A stretch of 64,000 nucleotides of DNA from Hondaea fermentalgiana (taxonomy: Eukaryota > Sar > Bigyra > Thraustochytrida > Thraustochytriidae). The notes below the pieces were generated by a model. It was not told the origin of the DNA. It saw only the letters and a list, made by a program, of their open reading frames with translations, and ran no database searches. Where the stretch lies: NCBI GenBank assembly GCA_014084085.1, contig NPFB01000100.1, forward strand, positions 1-64,000. Reading direction: 5' to 3'. Below are positions 55,182 to 64,000 of this stretch, piece by piece. Within the stretch, counting starts at the first letter, position 1, and every line of letters starts with the position of its first letter. The position numbers were made by a program, and so were the translations under genes.

Positions 55182-56575
55182 CCTCTGCGATCGCGAACTC
55201 TTGCGCGCTGCCTCTCGCTACAAAGAGCCTACGCAAGAGAGATTTCGGTGGAAGCCGGGGGGGGGAGGGAGGGGATTGGGCGGTGAGCTGCGTGAGCGCC
55301 GGAAATCGATGCACGTGTTGTGGCTGGCAAAGGTGGATCGAGTTCTTTGGGGCCAAGTCTGTCGGTGTGCTCATAAGCGCCGCTCTCCTCGAACCGCGGC
55401 GCCGAGGTCGAGGTCGCAGCGAAGACACCCGCCGCAGATGACGTCTGCCGCGCGCGGCGATAGAGACGAGAGTCCGCCGTGCAGGTGGGGAGAGGCGGGC
55501 CCTCGGTTTTGGTCTCTCGGCGTTGTCGCCCCTGGTCGCTCGCCGCGGGTCGATTCGCGTCGCGTCTCGCGCGACACGCCGGCGAGACGCGCGGGGAAGG
55601 CGAGGGGGTGACGCTCGCGCCGGGATAGGCGGCGTAGGCTGCGCGCCGAGGCCCCTCCCGAGCGCGCCGGCCCGAGAGCGCCCGCGCAAAAGCGAGGTTT
55701 TCTGGTTTTGGTATAACACCACCTTTTGCTCCCACTCAGAGGAGGCTGGTAGGCCCTACACATGGGTACGATACTACCAGAGTGACCTCTGCATCATTTC
55801 TTCGACCTCACGAGGAAGATGGCGAGCACCATTTCTTCGGGCTCACGGGGAGGATGACGAGGAGGATGACGAGAAGGGACAGCAAGGAGATTGGCGAGGA
55901 CGAGGAATGCAAAGTTCCTGTTCAAGGCTCTGTGTCATTCGTTCGTCCTTTCGTTCGTTTGTTCGTTCGTTCGTTCATTCGGCCGGCCGGCGATGCGATT
56001 AATGCCATCGAAGCTGGTACTTCAACAACAGCCAAGCCTCGTGACTTCTCTCCAAGGAGCAACAACGCCCCCGGAGGCATTGATCTGTCATGGTCGGCAT
56101 CCGGAAACTCCCAAAACGACCCAAGCGCAGAAAAAGAGACCCAAATTTGTGCCTCGACGCGTGGAGGATGGCGAGCGAAGCAGAACTACGATCGAGGACT
56201 CTCGGAGCGCGCGCGCGACCAGCGCTGCGCGGCGCGCCGAGGGAGTCGGGGCCGAGGGCCAGGCGCGAGCCGGAGACGGCCTCGCCATAGCGCGGTCTTC
56301 TCGTGTGCCCGGCGGAGCGGAAACGCTAGAGGCAACGGGCGGGAAAAAAGCGCGCTCTCGCTGTCGCTCTCGCTGTCGCTCTCGCTGTCGCTCTCGTTGG
56401 CGCCCGCGATAGAAAGCTCTGCTGCGCGAACGAGCGAGCGGGGACGTGCAGGCGGTACGCAAGAAGTGCCAGGTGAACGAGAAGCGGCAGAAATCAGCAG
56501 GGCCGGCAACTTGCGTCCACCTGCACTGTTGACTTCGCTTCGTAAAGCTTTCTCTCAATTGTCTTGCGAGGAAAA
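55182..56575. promoter_or_regulatory. divergent intergenic region, channel / SNW1
   Basis: 1.4 kb, GC-rich near the channel. Includes G-runs at 55257-55275, partly duplicated GAGGATGACGAG units (55845-55875), TTCGTTCG repeats (55940-55978) and a 12-bp tandem repeat at 56353-56397. Open frames of up to 283 codons exist but are low-complexity and unsupported. Confidence 0.45.
56353..56397. repeat. 12-bp tandem repeat GCTCTCGCTGTC
   Basis: Nearly four head-to-tail copies, last one altered, about 180 bp upstream of the SNW1 start codon. Confidence 0.85.
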
Positions 56576-58705
56576 ATGTTGGTGCTTCCGAAGCCGAAGC
56601 GCGAGTACAAGGTTCATGAGGAGGCGGAGGTAACGGCGCCAGTGGCGAATCTCAACAAAAATGTACCAGCATATCGACATCGCAAAGGATTTGTTCCCCG
56701 CAAGCCAGAAGATCATGGAGATGGCGGAGCCTTTCCAGAGATTCATGTGGCGCAATACCCGTTGAATATGGGGCGCAAGCAAAAGTCGGGGGCTGCTTCC
56801 GGGGGCAACACGCTCGCGTTGACCGTCGACAAGAATGGGAATGCGCAGTATGATGCGATCGTGAAACGGACAGCCGGAGGGACCGGAAGTTCCGCGCTCG
56901 TGTACTCGCGACATGAAGACACATTGCAGCGAAACTCTACGGCGGACAAAAATGAGGCGCTTCGTGAACCTTCGGGCGAAGAGGCAGAAGCTACGACACG
57001 CAAGACGCAGGCAGCGTTGGACGCTATCGTGGGTCGCAAGCGTGAGCAGGCGCGACAAGTGAAGATTGTAGACAACCGCGCGGCCAATGAGTCTGTGGCC
57101 AAACCAACCTATATCAATTACACGCCAGGTACCGGCGGCGGCAATGGAAGTGGTGGCAAGGAGGCTTCGAATCGTGTGATCCGCATGGTCGAAGCCCCTA
57201 CAGATCCACTGGAGCTGCCGAAGTTTAAGCACAAGAAGCAGCCTCGCGCAGCGACGCAGGATTTGGTTCCGATTCTACAGGCACCCGCAAAGAAACCAAC
57301 GGCCCAGGAGCAGGCAGACTGGAAGATACCTCCCATGGTCTCCGGGTGGAAGAACTCGCATGGATTCACGATTTCGCTGGACAAGAGGCTGGCTGCCGAT
57401 GGGCGTGGTTTGGAGCAGACGCCTGTAAACGACAAGTTTGCCAAGTTTGCCGAGGCGTTGTATATTGCGGAAAACCAGGCGCGCGCAGAAGTTGAAGCCC
57501 GAAATGCAGAGAAACAGGTTCTTTTGCGCAAGTCCAAGGAACAGCGCGAAGAGGAGCTTCGCGAGCTCGCGGCCAAGGCGCGAGCTGAGCGAGACACGGA
57601 TTTTGAACGCGATGCACCAAGCGCCACCGCCGCCTCTTCTTCTTCTTCTTCTTCTTCTTCTTCGAGCAGCGTATCACCTGTAGTTTCGGCAGAGGCACGA
57701 GCTAAAGCGGCGATTGAGCAGGGTAACAGCAGCAGTAGTGGTATTGCTGGGGGCCGCGAGCGCCCTGCGCCTCCTGCGGCGCGAAGAAGGGCGCGATCAG
57801 GGTCAGAGTCATCTGCAGGTTCATCGTCATCTTCTGGATCATCGGCAACGTCGACATCGTCGCGGTCATCAACTTCGACACTGAGTTCCGGAGAACGAGC
57901 ACGAAGACGTCGCGAACGACGTCGTACCCAACTTGCCCGAAGACGCGGACGCGACGACAAGGATAGTGACGAGGACAGTGACGAGGACAACATGAAGGGA
58001 GCTGCTGCGGCTGGTGTAGCGGAGCGTGAACGCATTCGGCGCGAGCGCAAACGAGAGCGCGAGCGCGATCTTCGTCTTGAAGCTGCAGGAAAGAAGAGCA
58101 AACTTTCGCGCGATCTGGAGCGGGATGTGTCAGAAAAGATTGCCTTGGGTATGGCCGTGCCCAAGTCTGCAACAATGACCGGCGACGGACAGTTCGACTC
58201 GAGGCTGTTCAATCAGTCGGGTGGAATTGGTGCAGGTTTTGGACGCGAGGACGATGACGTGGCATACTCGAAGCCGTTGTTCAATCGGGACATGGAGCGC
58301 ATCTACCGGCCGCGGGCGTCAGGCGCGGGATCTAAATATGGGTCTGCGGACAAGCAGCTCGAGGAACTGAGCAACACGGAACGATTTCGGCCCGCGCGCG
58401 GGTTTGCGGGCGCCGACGAGAGCGCTGGGCCTCGGCGAGGTCCTGTACAGTTTGAGAAGGCGGCCCCTCCTGCGGCCGAGTCGAGCGGGTCCGCGGCGCA
58501 GGATCCATTTGCATCTCTTGCCAGTGGCGAGGCTCGTCGGCCAGGTCAGCGCCTTGAGGAGAGTTTAACAAGCGGCCGCAAGCCGGGCCAGGGTATGATG
58601 TCAATGCGCGCGGCCGGCGGTGGCCCGCGGTCTGCGGAAGAGCTGCTCAGCGGCCAATCTCGGCGCAAGATTGCCTTCGAGCGTGGTTCTGACGACTCCA
58701 AGTAG
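56576..58705 (+). CDS. SNW1: SNW-domain spliceosome / co-activator protein (SKIP, Prp45)
   Basis: 709 aa from ATG 56576 (upstream frame begins with TTG). The SKIP/SNW core is present: FPEIHVAQYPLNMG, YINYTPG, VEAPTDPLELPKFKHKK, ADWKIPPMVSGWKNSHGFTI, then LDKRLAADGRGLE and NDKFAKFAEALYIAENQARA, followed by the charged helix EQREEELRELAAKARAE. The namesake Ser-Asn-Trp reads Ser256-Gly257-Trp258. The C-terminal half has TCT-encoded poly-Ser, RS/RE-rich stretches (RERERIRRERKRERERDL) and the conserved block SEKIALGMAVPKSA then FDSRLFNQSGG, as in SNW1. It is a core component of the active spliceosome (NineTeen-related) and a transcription co-regulator elsewhere. Longer than human SNW1 (536 aa) owing to low-complexity inserts. 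Confidence 0.96.
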   Translation: MLVLPKPKREYKVHEEAEVTAPVANLNKNVPAYRHRKGFVPRKPEDHGDGGAFPEIHVAQYPLNMGRKQKSGAASGGNTLALTVDKNGNAQYDAIVKRTAGGTGSSALVYSRHEDTLQRNSTADKNEALREPSGEEAEATTRKTQAALDAIVGRKREQARQVKIVDNRAANESVAKPTYINYTPGTGGGNGSGGKEASNRVIRMVEAPTDPLELPKFKHKKQPRAATQDLVPILQAPAKKPTAQEQADWKIPPMVSGWKNSHGFTISLDKRLAADGRGLEQTPVNDKFAKFAEALYIAENQARAEVEARNAEKQVLLRKSKEQREEELRELAAKARAERDTDFERDAPSATAASSSSSSSSSSSSVSPVVSAEARAKAAIEQGNSSSSGIAGGRERPAPPAARRRARSGSESSAGSSSSSGSSATSTSSRSSTSTLSSGERARRRRERRRTQLARRRGRDDKDSDEDSDEDNMKGAAAAGVAERERIRRERKRERERDLRLEAAGKKSKLSRDLERDVSEKIALGMAVPKSATMTGDGQFDSRLFNQSGGIGAGFGREDDDVAYSKPLFNRDMERIYRPRASGAGSKYGSADKQLEELSNTERFRPARGFAGADESAGPRRGPVQFEKAAPPAAESSGSAAQDPFASLASGEARRPGQRLEESLTSGRKPGQGMMSMRAAGGGPRSAEELLSGQSRRKIAFERGSDDSK
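57635..57663 (+). repeat. TCT trinucleotide run encoding poly-Ser in SNW1
   Basis: Nine to ten uninterrupted TCT codons inside the SNW1 coding sequence. Confidence 0.9.
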
Positions 58706-58801
58706 AGTCTTGGACGTGAACGAAGAAGCAAGCTTTGCCTTGTGAGCAGAAAGCGAGTTGGCCCGCATGCGGTCCGATATTTTGAGCAAGCAAGAAGCGA
58801 T

Positions 58802-58905
58802 TTGATTCTTGCATGCAATGCAGAATCCTCTTTATAGGCCTGATTTAATTCTTGCATGCAACTCAGATTCCTCTTATAGACCTAGTTTGATCTTGCATGC
58901 CCTGT
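58802..58905. repeat. three-copy ~42-bp repeat with CTTGCATGCA core
   Basis: Units begin at about 58808, 58851 and 58892, each with (T)CTTGCATGC followed in the first two by CAGA(A/T)TCCTCTT(T)ATAG and CCT(G/A). The core contains the palindrome GCATGC. It lies about 100-200 bp past the SNW1 stop. Confidence 0.8.
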
Positions 58906-59409
58906 TTCTGCACAGCTATCTTTGGTTGATAGGAAGAAATCTTGCATTCGTGCAGATTGTGTACATGTGTCGGTACAGGGCAAGTTTTGTGTTCTCTGAC
59001 GTCACGGTCGACACTTGGACTGATGAGCGGAAGAAATTGCAGATGATCAAATTTCATGCACACCTGTTCAGAGCGCAACTTTGTTTCCATCTCTTCCTCG
59101 CCTTCACAATCATCTTCTATTGCTTACAGGATCCCATTGTATACTACTACGTGCGCAAGAAGTGTGCACCATCCACCATGGTTCGGAACGGCATCCGTTC
59201 ACTTGACTTCTCTCCACGCAACAAGCCTCGCTAAGGCGCGAGTCACGTCACGCTTGGGACTTGTGCATCTGCCAGCGGTCTCCGGATTTCCCGCTTGCGA
59301 GCCTCGTCGGGCCTCGCCTCGCCTCGCTTCGCTTGGCGCAGCGCGAGGCGCAGGTGGCGGTACTGTAAGTAGTATACGTACTGCTATAACAAACAGTGCT
59401 TGAGAGAGA

Positions 59410-59454
<45 letters not shown>

Positions 59455-59461
59455 AGAAAGA
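59410..59461. repeat. GAAA tetranucleotide microsatellite
   Basis: Eleven or so AAAG/GAAA units, about 200 bp upstream of the Sec14-GOLD ATG. Confidence 0.95.
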
Positions 59462-59657
59462 AGCGCTCCAAGGTGGCGCAAAAGGTGGACTCCGTGCACC
59501 TCGTTGACGCGCAAAACGCATCGAGCAGGAGCGAGGAGCGGCGCGCAGCAGAGAAGACTCGCGGCGCTGAGGTGGCCTCGCGCGCGGAGAGCGAGCGTAA
59601 ACTTTCTCTGCGGAGCCGCGGGCTTCGGCGAGGCTCTGTTTGGCGAGGTGAAGGAAA

Positions 59658-60926
59658 ATGGCGGCCATGACGCAGGACAAGGCGGCGGTCGAGCAGGCGC
59701 ACGTGGCCGAGGAGCTGGTGCTGGACAACGTGGACGGCCTCCGCGCGGCGGTGCAAGAGGCGTGCAAGAAGTACGAAGCGGAGGTCGGCCACAAGCTCCC
59801 GGCGGATCTCGTCTCGGATGTGCGGATGGCCCGATTTCTCTCGGCGCACGCGCAGGATGAGGGTAAAGCCGCGAGTGCGTACGAGCAAATGCTGGCGTGG
59901 CGCAAGGAGATGGAGATCGAGGCGCTGCGGAAAAAGCACCTCGAGGAGGTGGAGATTTTGCAGCAGTCTTCATTTCCGCATTGGAAGGAAATTCGGGAGG
60001 CCGGCGAGTACGGGCCTTGGTACGTGGCGGGCAAGAGTCATGCAGGTGATTTGGTGCACCTGGAGGTGATTGGAGCGTCGGATCCTTCGTTTCTGCTGAC
60101 GCAGGTGTCGGATCGCATGGTGCTAGAACACTATATTGGATTTTTCGAAACGCGAGCCAAGATTCTGGACTCTCTCAGCGCGGAGACGAACCGCATGGTG
60201 CGAACGGTGCAAATTCGGGATTTGAGCAAGTTTGGCGTTTCCCTCGTACAGCACGCCAGCGCCATGAAGGTGCTGAGCGCTGTGATGAAGGCCGGTTCGG
60301 CGTATTACCCGGAGTCGTCGAGCAAGGTGATTTTTGTCAATACGCCCATGAGCTTTTACGGTGTGTGGAAGATGGCGTCGATGGCGCTGCGCCAGCGCAC
60401 ACTTGACAAGGTTACCTTTTTGCAGTCAAGATACCACCGCGAGCTGCTCAAATATGTAGAGCCGCGGGTGATTCATCGTCTGGAGAAGATGAAGTCCATT
60501 GACAATCACGATTTCATTGAAAAGGGCGAGGAAGAGGACCATCTTCCGCTCGAGATCTCGGCGACTGTTTCCGTGGCGGCCGGCAAGACGGACTACTATC
60601 CTTTGTGGATGACCCGCTCGGGCCCGCGCAGCAAGGCGGTGATCGAGGTTTCGGTGCCCTCGGGAAGCGCTGCCGGTACGGAGCCGCCTTCGGCGGAGCT
60701 CATTTTTTGCTCCAATGCCGAGGGTCACAAGGTGGAGGAGACCAAGCTCCCTGGCGCTGCGTACGCGACGGGAGTCCCTGGTCGCTACGAGGTGACGTTT
60801 CCAGAGATGCTACCTGACACTGTACAGGACGCTTACCTGCTTGTGACCTTTGACAACACGGCCTCGTGGATGATGTCGCTCAGCGTCCCACTCAAGGTTT
60901 CATTTACGGGCGAGGCTGCCGCGTAG
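59658..60926 (+). CDS. Sec14 (CRAL-TRIO) + GOLD-domain lipid-transfer protein
   Basis: 422 aa, ATG 59658. Residues about 20-95 are the CRAL-TRIO N-terminal helices (VRMARFLSAHAQDEGKAASA then YEQMLAWRKEMEIE). Residues about 100-275 are the lipid-binding domain: RMVLEHYIGFFE, RTVQIRDLSKFGVSLVQHAS, YYPESSSKVIFVNTPMSFYG, WKMASMALRQRTLDKVTFL. Residues about 295-415 form a beta-rich GOLD-type domain (VAAGKTDYYPLWMTRSGP, RYEVTFPEMLPDTVQDAYLL, LSVPLKVSF). This order matches SEC14L and patellin-like proteins that move phosphoinositides or other lipids between membranes. No membrane helix or signal. Intact, with no obvious oddities. Confidence 0.94.
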   Translation: MAAMTQDKAAVEQAHVAEELVLDNVDGLRAAVQEACKKYEAEVGHKLPADLVSDVRMARFLSAHAQDEGKAASAYEQMLAWRKEMEIEALRKKHLEEVEILQQSSFPHWKEIREAGEYGPWYVAGKSHAGDLVHLEVIGASDPSFLLTQVSDRMVLEHYIGFFETRAKILDSLSAETNRMVRTVQIRDLSKFGVSLVQHASAMKVLSAVMKAGSAYYPESSSKVIFVNTPMSFYGVWKMASMALRQRTLDKVTFLQSRYHRELLKYVEPRVIHRLEKMKSIDNHDFIEKGEEEDHLPLEISATVSVAAGKTDYYPLWMTRSGPRSKAVIEVSVPSGSAAGTEPPSAELIFCSNAEGHKVEETKLPGAAYATGVPGRYEVTFPEMLPDTVQDAYLLVTFDNTASWMMSLSVPLKVSFTGEAAA

Positions 60927-62801
60927 CGCAGTGTAGCACAGTTTGCCTCTTTTTTTCCTTTTTTACAAAATAAGTACATCTTTCAACATTAGCCTGGCCG
61001 TGAGGCAGGAACGGAAATCATGTTTAAGGAGGCAGATTTCGTTCAAGGGGCGAGAACGCCACGCAGCGTGGCACAGATTGTATGCCTATACCTTCTTTCT
61101 CCAAGGGGGAAAGATTCTTCGTTTGTGACGAAGGCTGAGGAAAAAGTTGGAGTTGAAATATAACAAGGTTGACGAGGCAAGTTTTGAGTCGAGGACTCTG
61201 CATGCAACTTGTAAGTGATCGATGAAATAGCCTGGCTGGCTGGTCAATTGCACCGTACGAAGTGGGCCGATGCGACGAGCGGCGATACTAGTTAGTTTCC
61301 AACTGCCCACTCGGAGCCAGGTCTTTTCTTCGATTGCGCATACTATAAAATTTTGCTCGGCAAGATTCAGATGAGAATCGGCCGAGTAGCCTGCAGGATC
61401 TGGAGCGGGCCACAAGCCGTACCCCAGGGGTGCAAATGGATGCATATCCGTTTCTTGCACCATGCTTCAACTTGAAGTAGGCTAATTGGTTTTTTTCTTC
61501 TTCTTTTTGTTTGAAAAGGGAAAACCTCTTTGTCAGCCTCTGTGAAGGCGGCATTTCCATTTGGGACCTTTCGTCGAGACGCGAAAAGAGAGAGCACAAG
61601 TCGTTCGACTATGATCTTTTTTTGTTTTGAAAGGGGAAGCCTCTCTCAAGAGCAAACTGATTTCCTCTTTTGGGAGAGGGACTAAGCTATCTATACTCCG
61701 CCAAAGAAAAAAGAATTCAATTTCTAGCTGGCTGACTGGCCGATGACCGCCACCCATGGCCCGTGGCTTGCTCAACCACAGGGGAAAATGTCCTGGTCTG
61801 GCAGATCGAGGCGCGTGATGCTGCTGACCATTCTTTTTAGCCACGCCTTGGAGCCTAGCCGGCACCCTGCAAGAATTTCTTTCGTTTGCGATCAGCCAGC
61901 CAGGCTGCCCCCGCCTTTTTCAATGCTTCTCTTGGCCCGCCATCTCGCCTAAAAAGAAGGCGATCCTGCGCACTCTCCCGGAGAGGGGGGGTGGTGGGGG
62001 CGATGCCAGTTCGAGCCCCATTCTCGTCACCATCAGGGCGGGTGGGTACCGAGTGGGGCCATAAGTTTCATCCCTTTTCCATCTCTGCCCTCGGACCGGC
62101 TGCGGCATCTCGAAGATAGTCCACCGTCTAAGGAGCGGCAGAAAGAAAGTGCGCAGGCCCCTCCTCTCGGGGAATTTCTCCGCCGGCGGCGACTGGCTCG
62201 CAGCGTTCCCCGGTCGGGGGCCGCGCCTGACCTGCCGAACGATCTACTACCTGTCCCTCTGAAGGAGGCTCTATAACAATCTCATTCACGTTCCGACACA
62301 TTGACTGGAAACTGCCCAACATCCTCGTACCCGGCCGCGCCGCCCCGGCGCGTCGGTGCTCTGGCTGCGCTGCGCTATGCTGCTCTGCTGCTGTGCTGCG
62401 CTGCGCTGTGCTGCGCTGTGCTGCGCTGGTCGGTCGAAGGTATGCACACGCACGATGACCAAAACGACGGCGGCGACGACGACCCGGTCGTCCGTGGATT
62501 TTGCGGAGCGCGCAAGGACTCGACCGACCGGCCACTGGCTCAAGCAAGCGCCCTGGCCTTCGCAGCTCTCTTGTGATGCCTTGCTCGCTGCGAGCCTGCA
62601 ACCAACGAGATTCCTCGCAGCCGAGCGTGCGAGCGAGCAAGGGTGGGTGCTCGTAGGCTTACGCACGCGCCTCCGACCGCCGACCCGCCTGTCGCCACCC
62701 GCCAGGACATCGCTGCCGTCGCTGCTTGTGCAAGAAAGAAAAGAAATCCTTTCTCGCCGGTCGTCGGGGAAGTCTGAGGAAGCGGCAGACTTCTCGCGCT
62801 C

Positions 62802-62857
62802 GCCTTGCCTTGCCTAGCCTTGCCTAGCCTTGCCTTGCCTTGCCTTGCCTTGCCTTG
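62802..62857. repeat. CCTTG/CCTAG pentamer array
   Basis: About eleven tandem pentamers, mostly CCTTG with two CCTAG variants. Confidence 0.95.
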
Positions 62858-63095
62858 GACTGACAGATACATTCGAGCATGCGCGCGCCCGATTCTCGTC
62901 ATCGTTCCCGAGCCCGGGCCGGCTGTCGCGCTGGGCCGGGGCTTTCCGCCGTGGAACCCGGGCCGAGCCTTGTTCTCTGGATGGAAAGGGCTTTCTTCCC
63001 AGCGCGCAGGCGCTTCCGTCTCGAGGCAGCAACCACTGCAAGGGCAGCTGAGCCTTGGCCGGAATCGATCGTACGAATGGTCTGCGGTCACCCGC

Positions 63096-63130
63096 TTGGT
63101 TGGTTGGTTGGTTGGTCGGTCGGTTGGTTG
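63096..63130. repeat. TTGG/TCGG tetramer array
   Basis: About eight tandem units of TTGG with two TCGG variants. Confidence 0.9.
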
Positions 63131-63383
63131 CTCGCTTTGGTGCGTTTTGGGCGACGCTGCGTCGCTTCGAGAGGACCGGCTGACGCGCTAGAGTCAGGTC
63201 GATCGGCAATGGCCGCCAAGTGAGCAAGCTGGGACTGCTTTGCACGTTCGCATCGCCGCGAAGAAACGATGTTTCGAGGCTTTCGTGACGGCGAGCGTGC
63301 GTAAAAAGACGGCTTCGTTACGGCGAAGATTGGCATATTCTTTCCTTCTTTTTCTTTTCCTGCTTTCGCGCGCAGGGTGCAAC

Positions 63384-63407
63384 GAAATGAAATGAAATGA
63401 AATGGAA
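63384..63407. repeat. GAAAT pentamer array
   Basis: Four to five copies of GAAAT (last altered to GGAAT). Confidence 0.85.
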
Positions 63408-63694
63408 TCACGAGCCTTCGCCAGGCAGGTGGCTCGAAAGTAGAGGCGTTAACATTAAAGATCAGATTCCGCGATCTTGCAAAGCTTTCAGTCTGGCTGT
63501 TTGGCTGTCTGTCCCGGCAAGGTCGCAGCGAGGGCGGTTTGTGCTTCTCTAGCCACCAGAGGCCATTCTACGGCTCGCCGGACAGCGGCAGGCGGCCCGC
63601 TCGGTAAAAAGTGCTGTGCTGCGCGCCAATCGACGGCGGGGTGGGGCGGGGAAGGGAAGCGGTCAACCGCAGCTGGCGCGGGTTCGAGGCGCAA

Positions 63695-63722
63695 CGCGGC
63701 GCGGCGCGGCGCGGCGCGGCGG
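63695..63722. repeat. GCGGC pentamer array
   Basis: Five or six tandem GCGGC units in very GC-rich sequence. Confidence 0.85.
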
Positions 63723-64000
63723 CCGTGGCAGCACGGCGGCGGCGGCAGAAGCGGCTGAGGGAGCATTGGCTGCGGGAATTATGTATTATCACTCCAGCGT
63801 GCAGGGGTGACCTGGTCCCACAGATACGGCTGCGGTGGTGCCAAATCGCCGAACTGCCTTAGCAGATGAATAGGAGAAAGTCCCCTTTTGGGAAGCTTGC
63901 CTCGGGAACTCTTCCCCGAAAAAGTACTGGCGCGCAGTCCATCGGGAAAGCCTTCCCAACCAGGGAAGCGTGCGACAGCGACCAACCGTCATCATCTGTC

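Larger units (their letters stand above)
58706..59657. other. intergenic region SNW1 / Sec14-GOLD gene
   Basis: 950 bp. The first 250 bp hold three copies of a CTTGCATGCA-containing unit. The middle is AT-rich with no features. The end has a GAAA microsatellite and a purine-rich leader. Short open frames (up to 141 codons) show no recognisable protein. Confidence 0.45.
60927..64000. other. gene-free end of window
   Basis: About 3.1 kb without a supported gene. Open frames are short (at most about 180 codons), overlapping and low-complexity. Near 61505-61540 and 61618-61655 there are two similar TTTGTTTGAAAAGGGAAAACC / TTTGTTTTGAAAGGGGAAGCC-type segments. Several simple repeats follow (separate entries). 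No tRNA, rRNA or snRNA was recognised by eye. A gene starting beyond 64000 could have its promoter here. Confidence 0.5.

Noticed and set aside
55782..56633. 283-codon frame upstream of SNW1
   Set aside because: Built on simple repeats (poly-Ser-Leu from a 12-bp repeat), overlaps the SNW1 start out of frame.
57118..58212. 364-codon open frame on the - strand
   Set aside because: Antisense shadow of SNW1; Ser/Arg-rich composition reflects the reverse of repeat codons.
61980..62060. tRNA-like AGTTCGAGCCCC segment
   Set aside because: Resembles a T-loop, but no D-arm, anticodon arm or acceptor pairing could be found around it.

Overview
The window is nuclear DNA from a compact, intron-poor eukaryote. 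The proteins are eukaryotic (kinesins, a four-domain Ca2+ channel, ribosomal protein eS19, SNW1/SKIP, a TFIIA-like subunit, a ubiquitin-specific protease), yet open frames of 1000-2200 codons run without interruption. Two kinesins, one of kinesin-8 type, and an LRR/IQ protein would suit a flagellate protist. Tandem two-domain sulfotransferases would suit an organism with a sulfated polysaccharide coat. My best guess is a labyrinthulomycete (thraustochytrid) stramenopile; this is inferred from gene style, not proven.

I support 17 protein-coding genes. 0-9 kb: a 1173-aa protein joining an R2R3 Myb DNA-binding domain to a double CXC (LIN54/TSO1-type) domain (+), a small HTH-like orphan (-), RPS19 with an acidic tail and a probable 5'-UTR intron (+), and a Dsc3/TMUB-like ubiquitin-fold membrane protein (+). 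9-15 kb: two tandem paralogous type II membrane proteins, each with two sulfotransferase domains (-,-). 15-27 kb: a TFIIA-large-subunit-like protein (+), a very large kinesin-8 (-), and an RCC1+filamin-repeat protein (+). 27-36 kb: mitochondrial ribosomal protein L19 (-, 5' end lost in a 100-N gap), an LRR-IQ-Tudor-like-WW protein (+), a C2 protein (+) whose stop codon lies in a 140-bp tandem repeat, and PHYHD1 (+). 37-48 kb: a USP with an N-terminal membrane segment (+), a kinesin with a C-terminal Tudor-like domain (-), and a TMEM131 homologue (+). 48-61 kb: a 2268-aa four-domain Ca2+-channel homologue (-), SNW1 (+), and a Sec14/GOLD lipid-transfer protein (+). The last 3 kb hold no gene I can support.

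Layout: genes are intermixed on both strands. Five convergent pairs leave 90-160 bp between stop codons (16.6, 26.9, 39.1 and 48.3 kb) or somewhat more (3.9-4.7, 8.7-9.4 kb), and divergent pairs share 0.36-1.4 kb. Simple repeats are common both inside genes (poly-Asp, poly-Gln, poly-Ser) and between them.

Functional themes are transcription and RNA (Myb-CXC, TFIIA, SNW1), translation (eS19, bL19m), secretion and surface (sulfotransferases, TMEM131, Dsc3-like, Sec14-GOLD), and motility or signalling (kinesins, LRR-IQ protein, Ca2+ channel, C2 protein). The genes do not form an operon-like pathway. The most novel single item is the Myb-CXC fusion, which puts on one chain two DNA-binding activities that animals and plants carry on separate subunits of cell-cycle (MuvB/DREAM) complexes.
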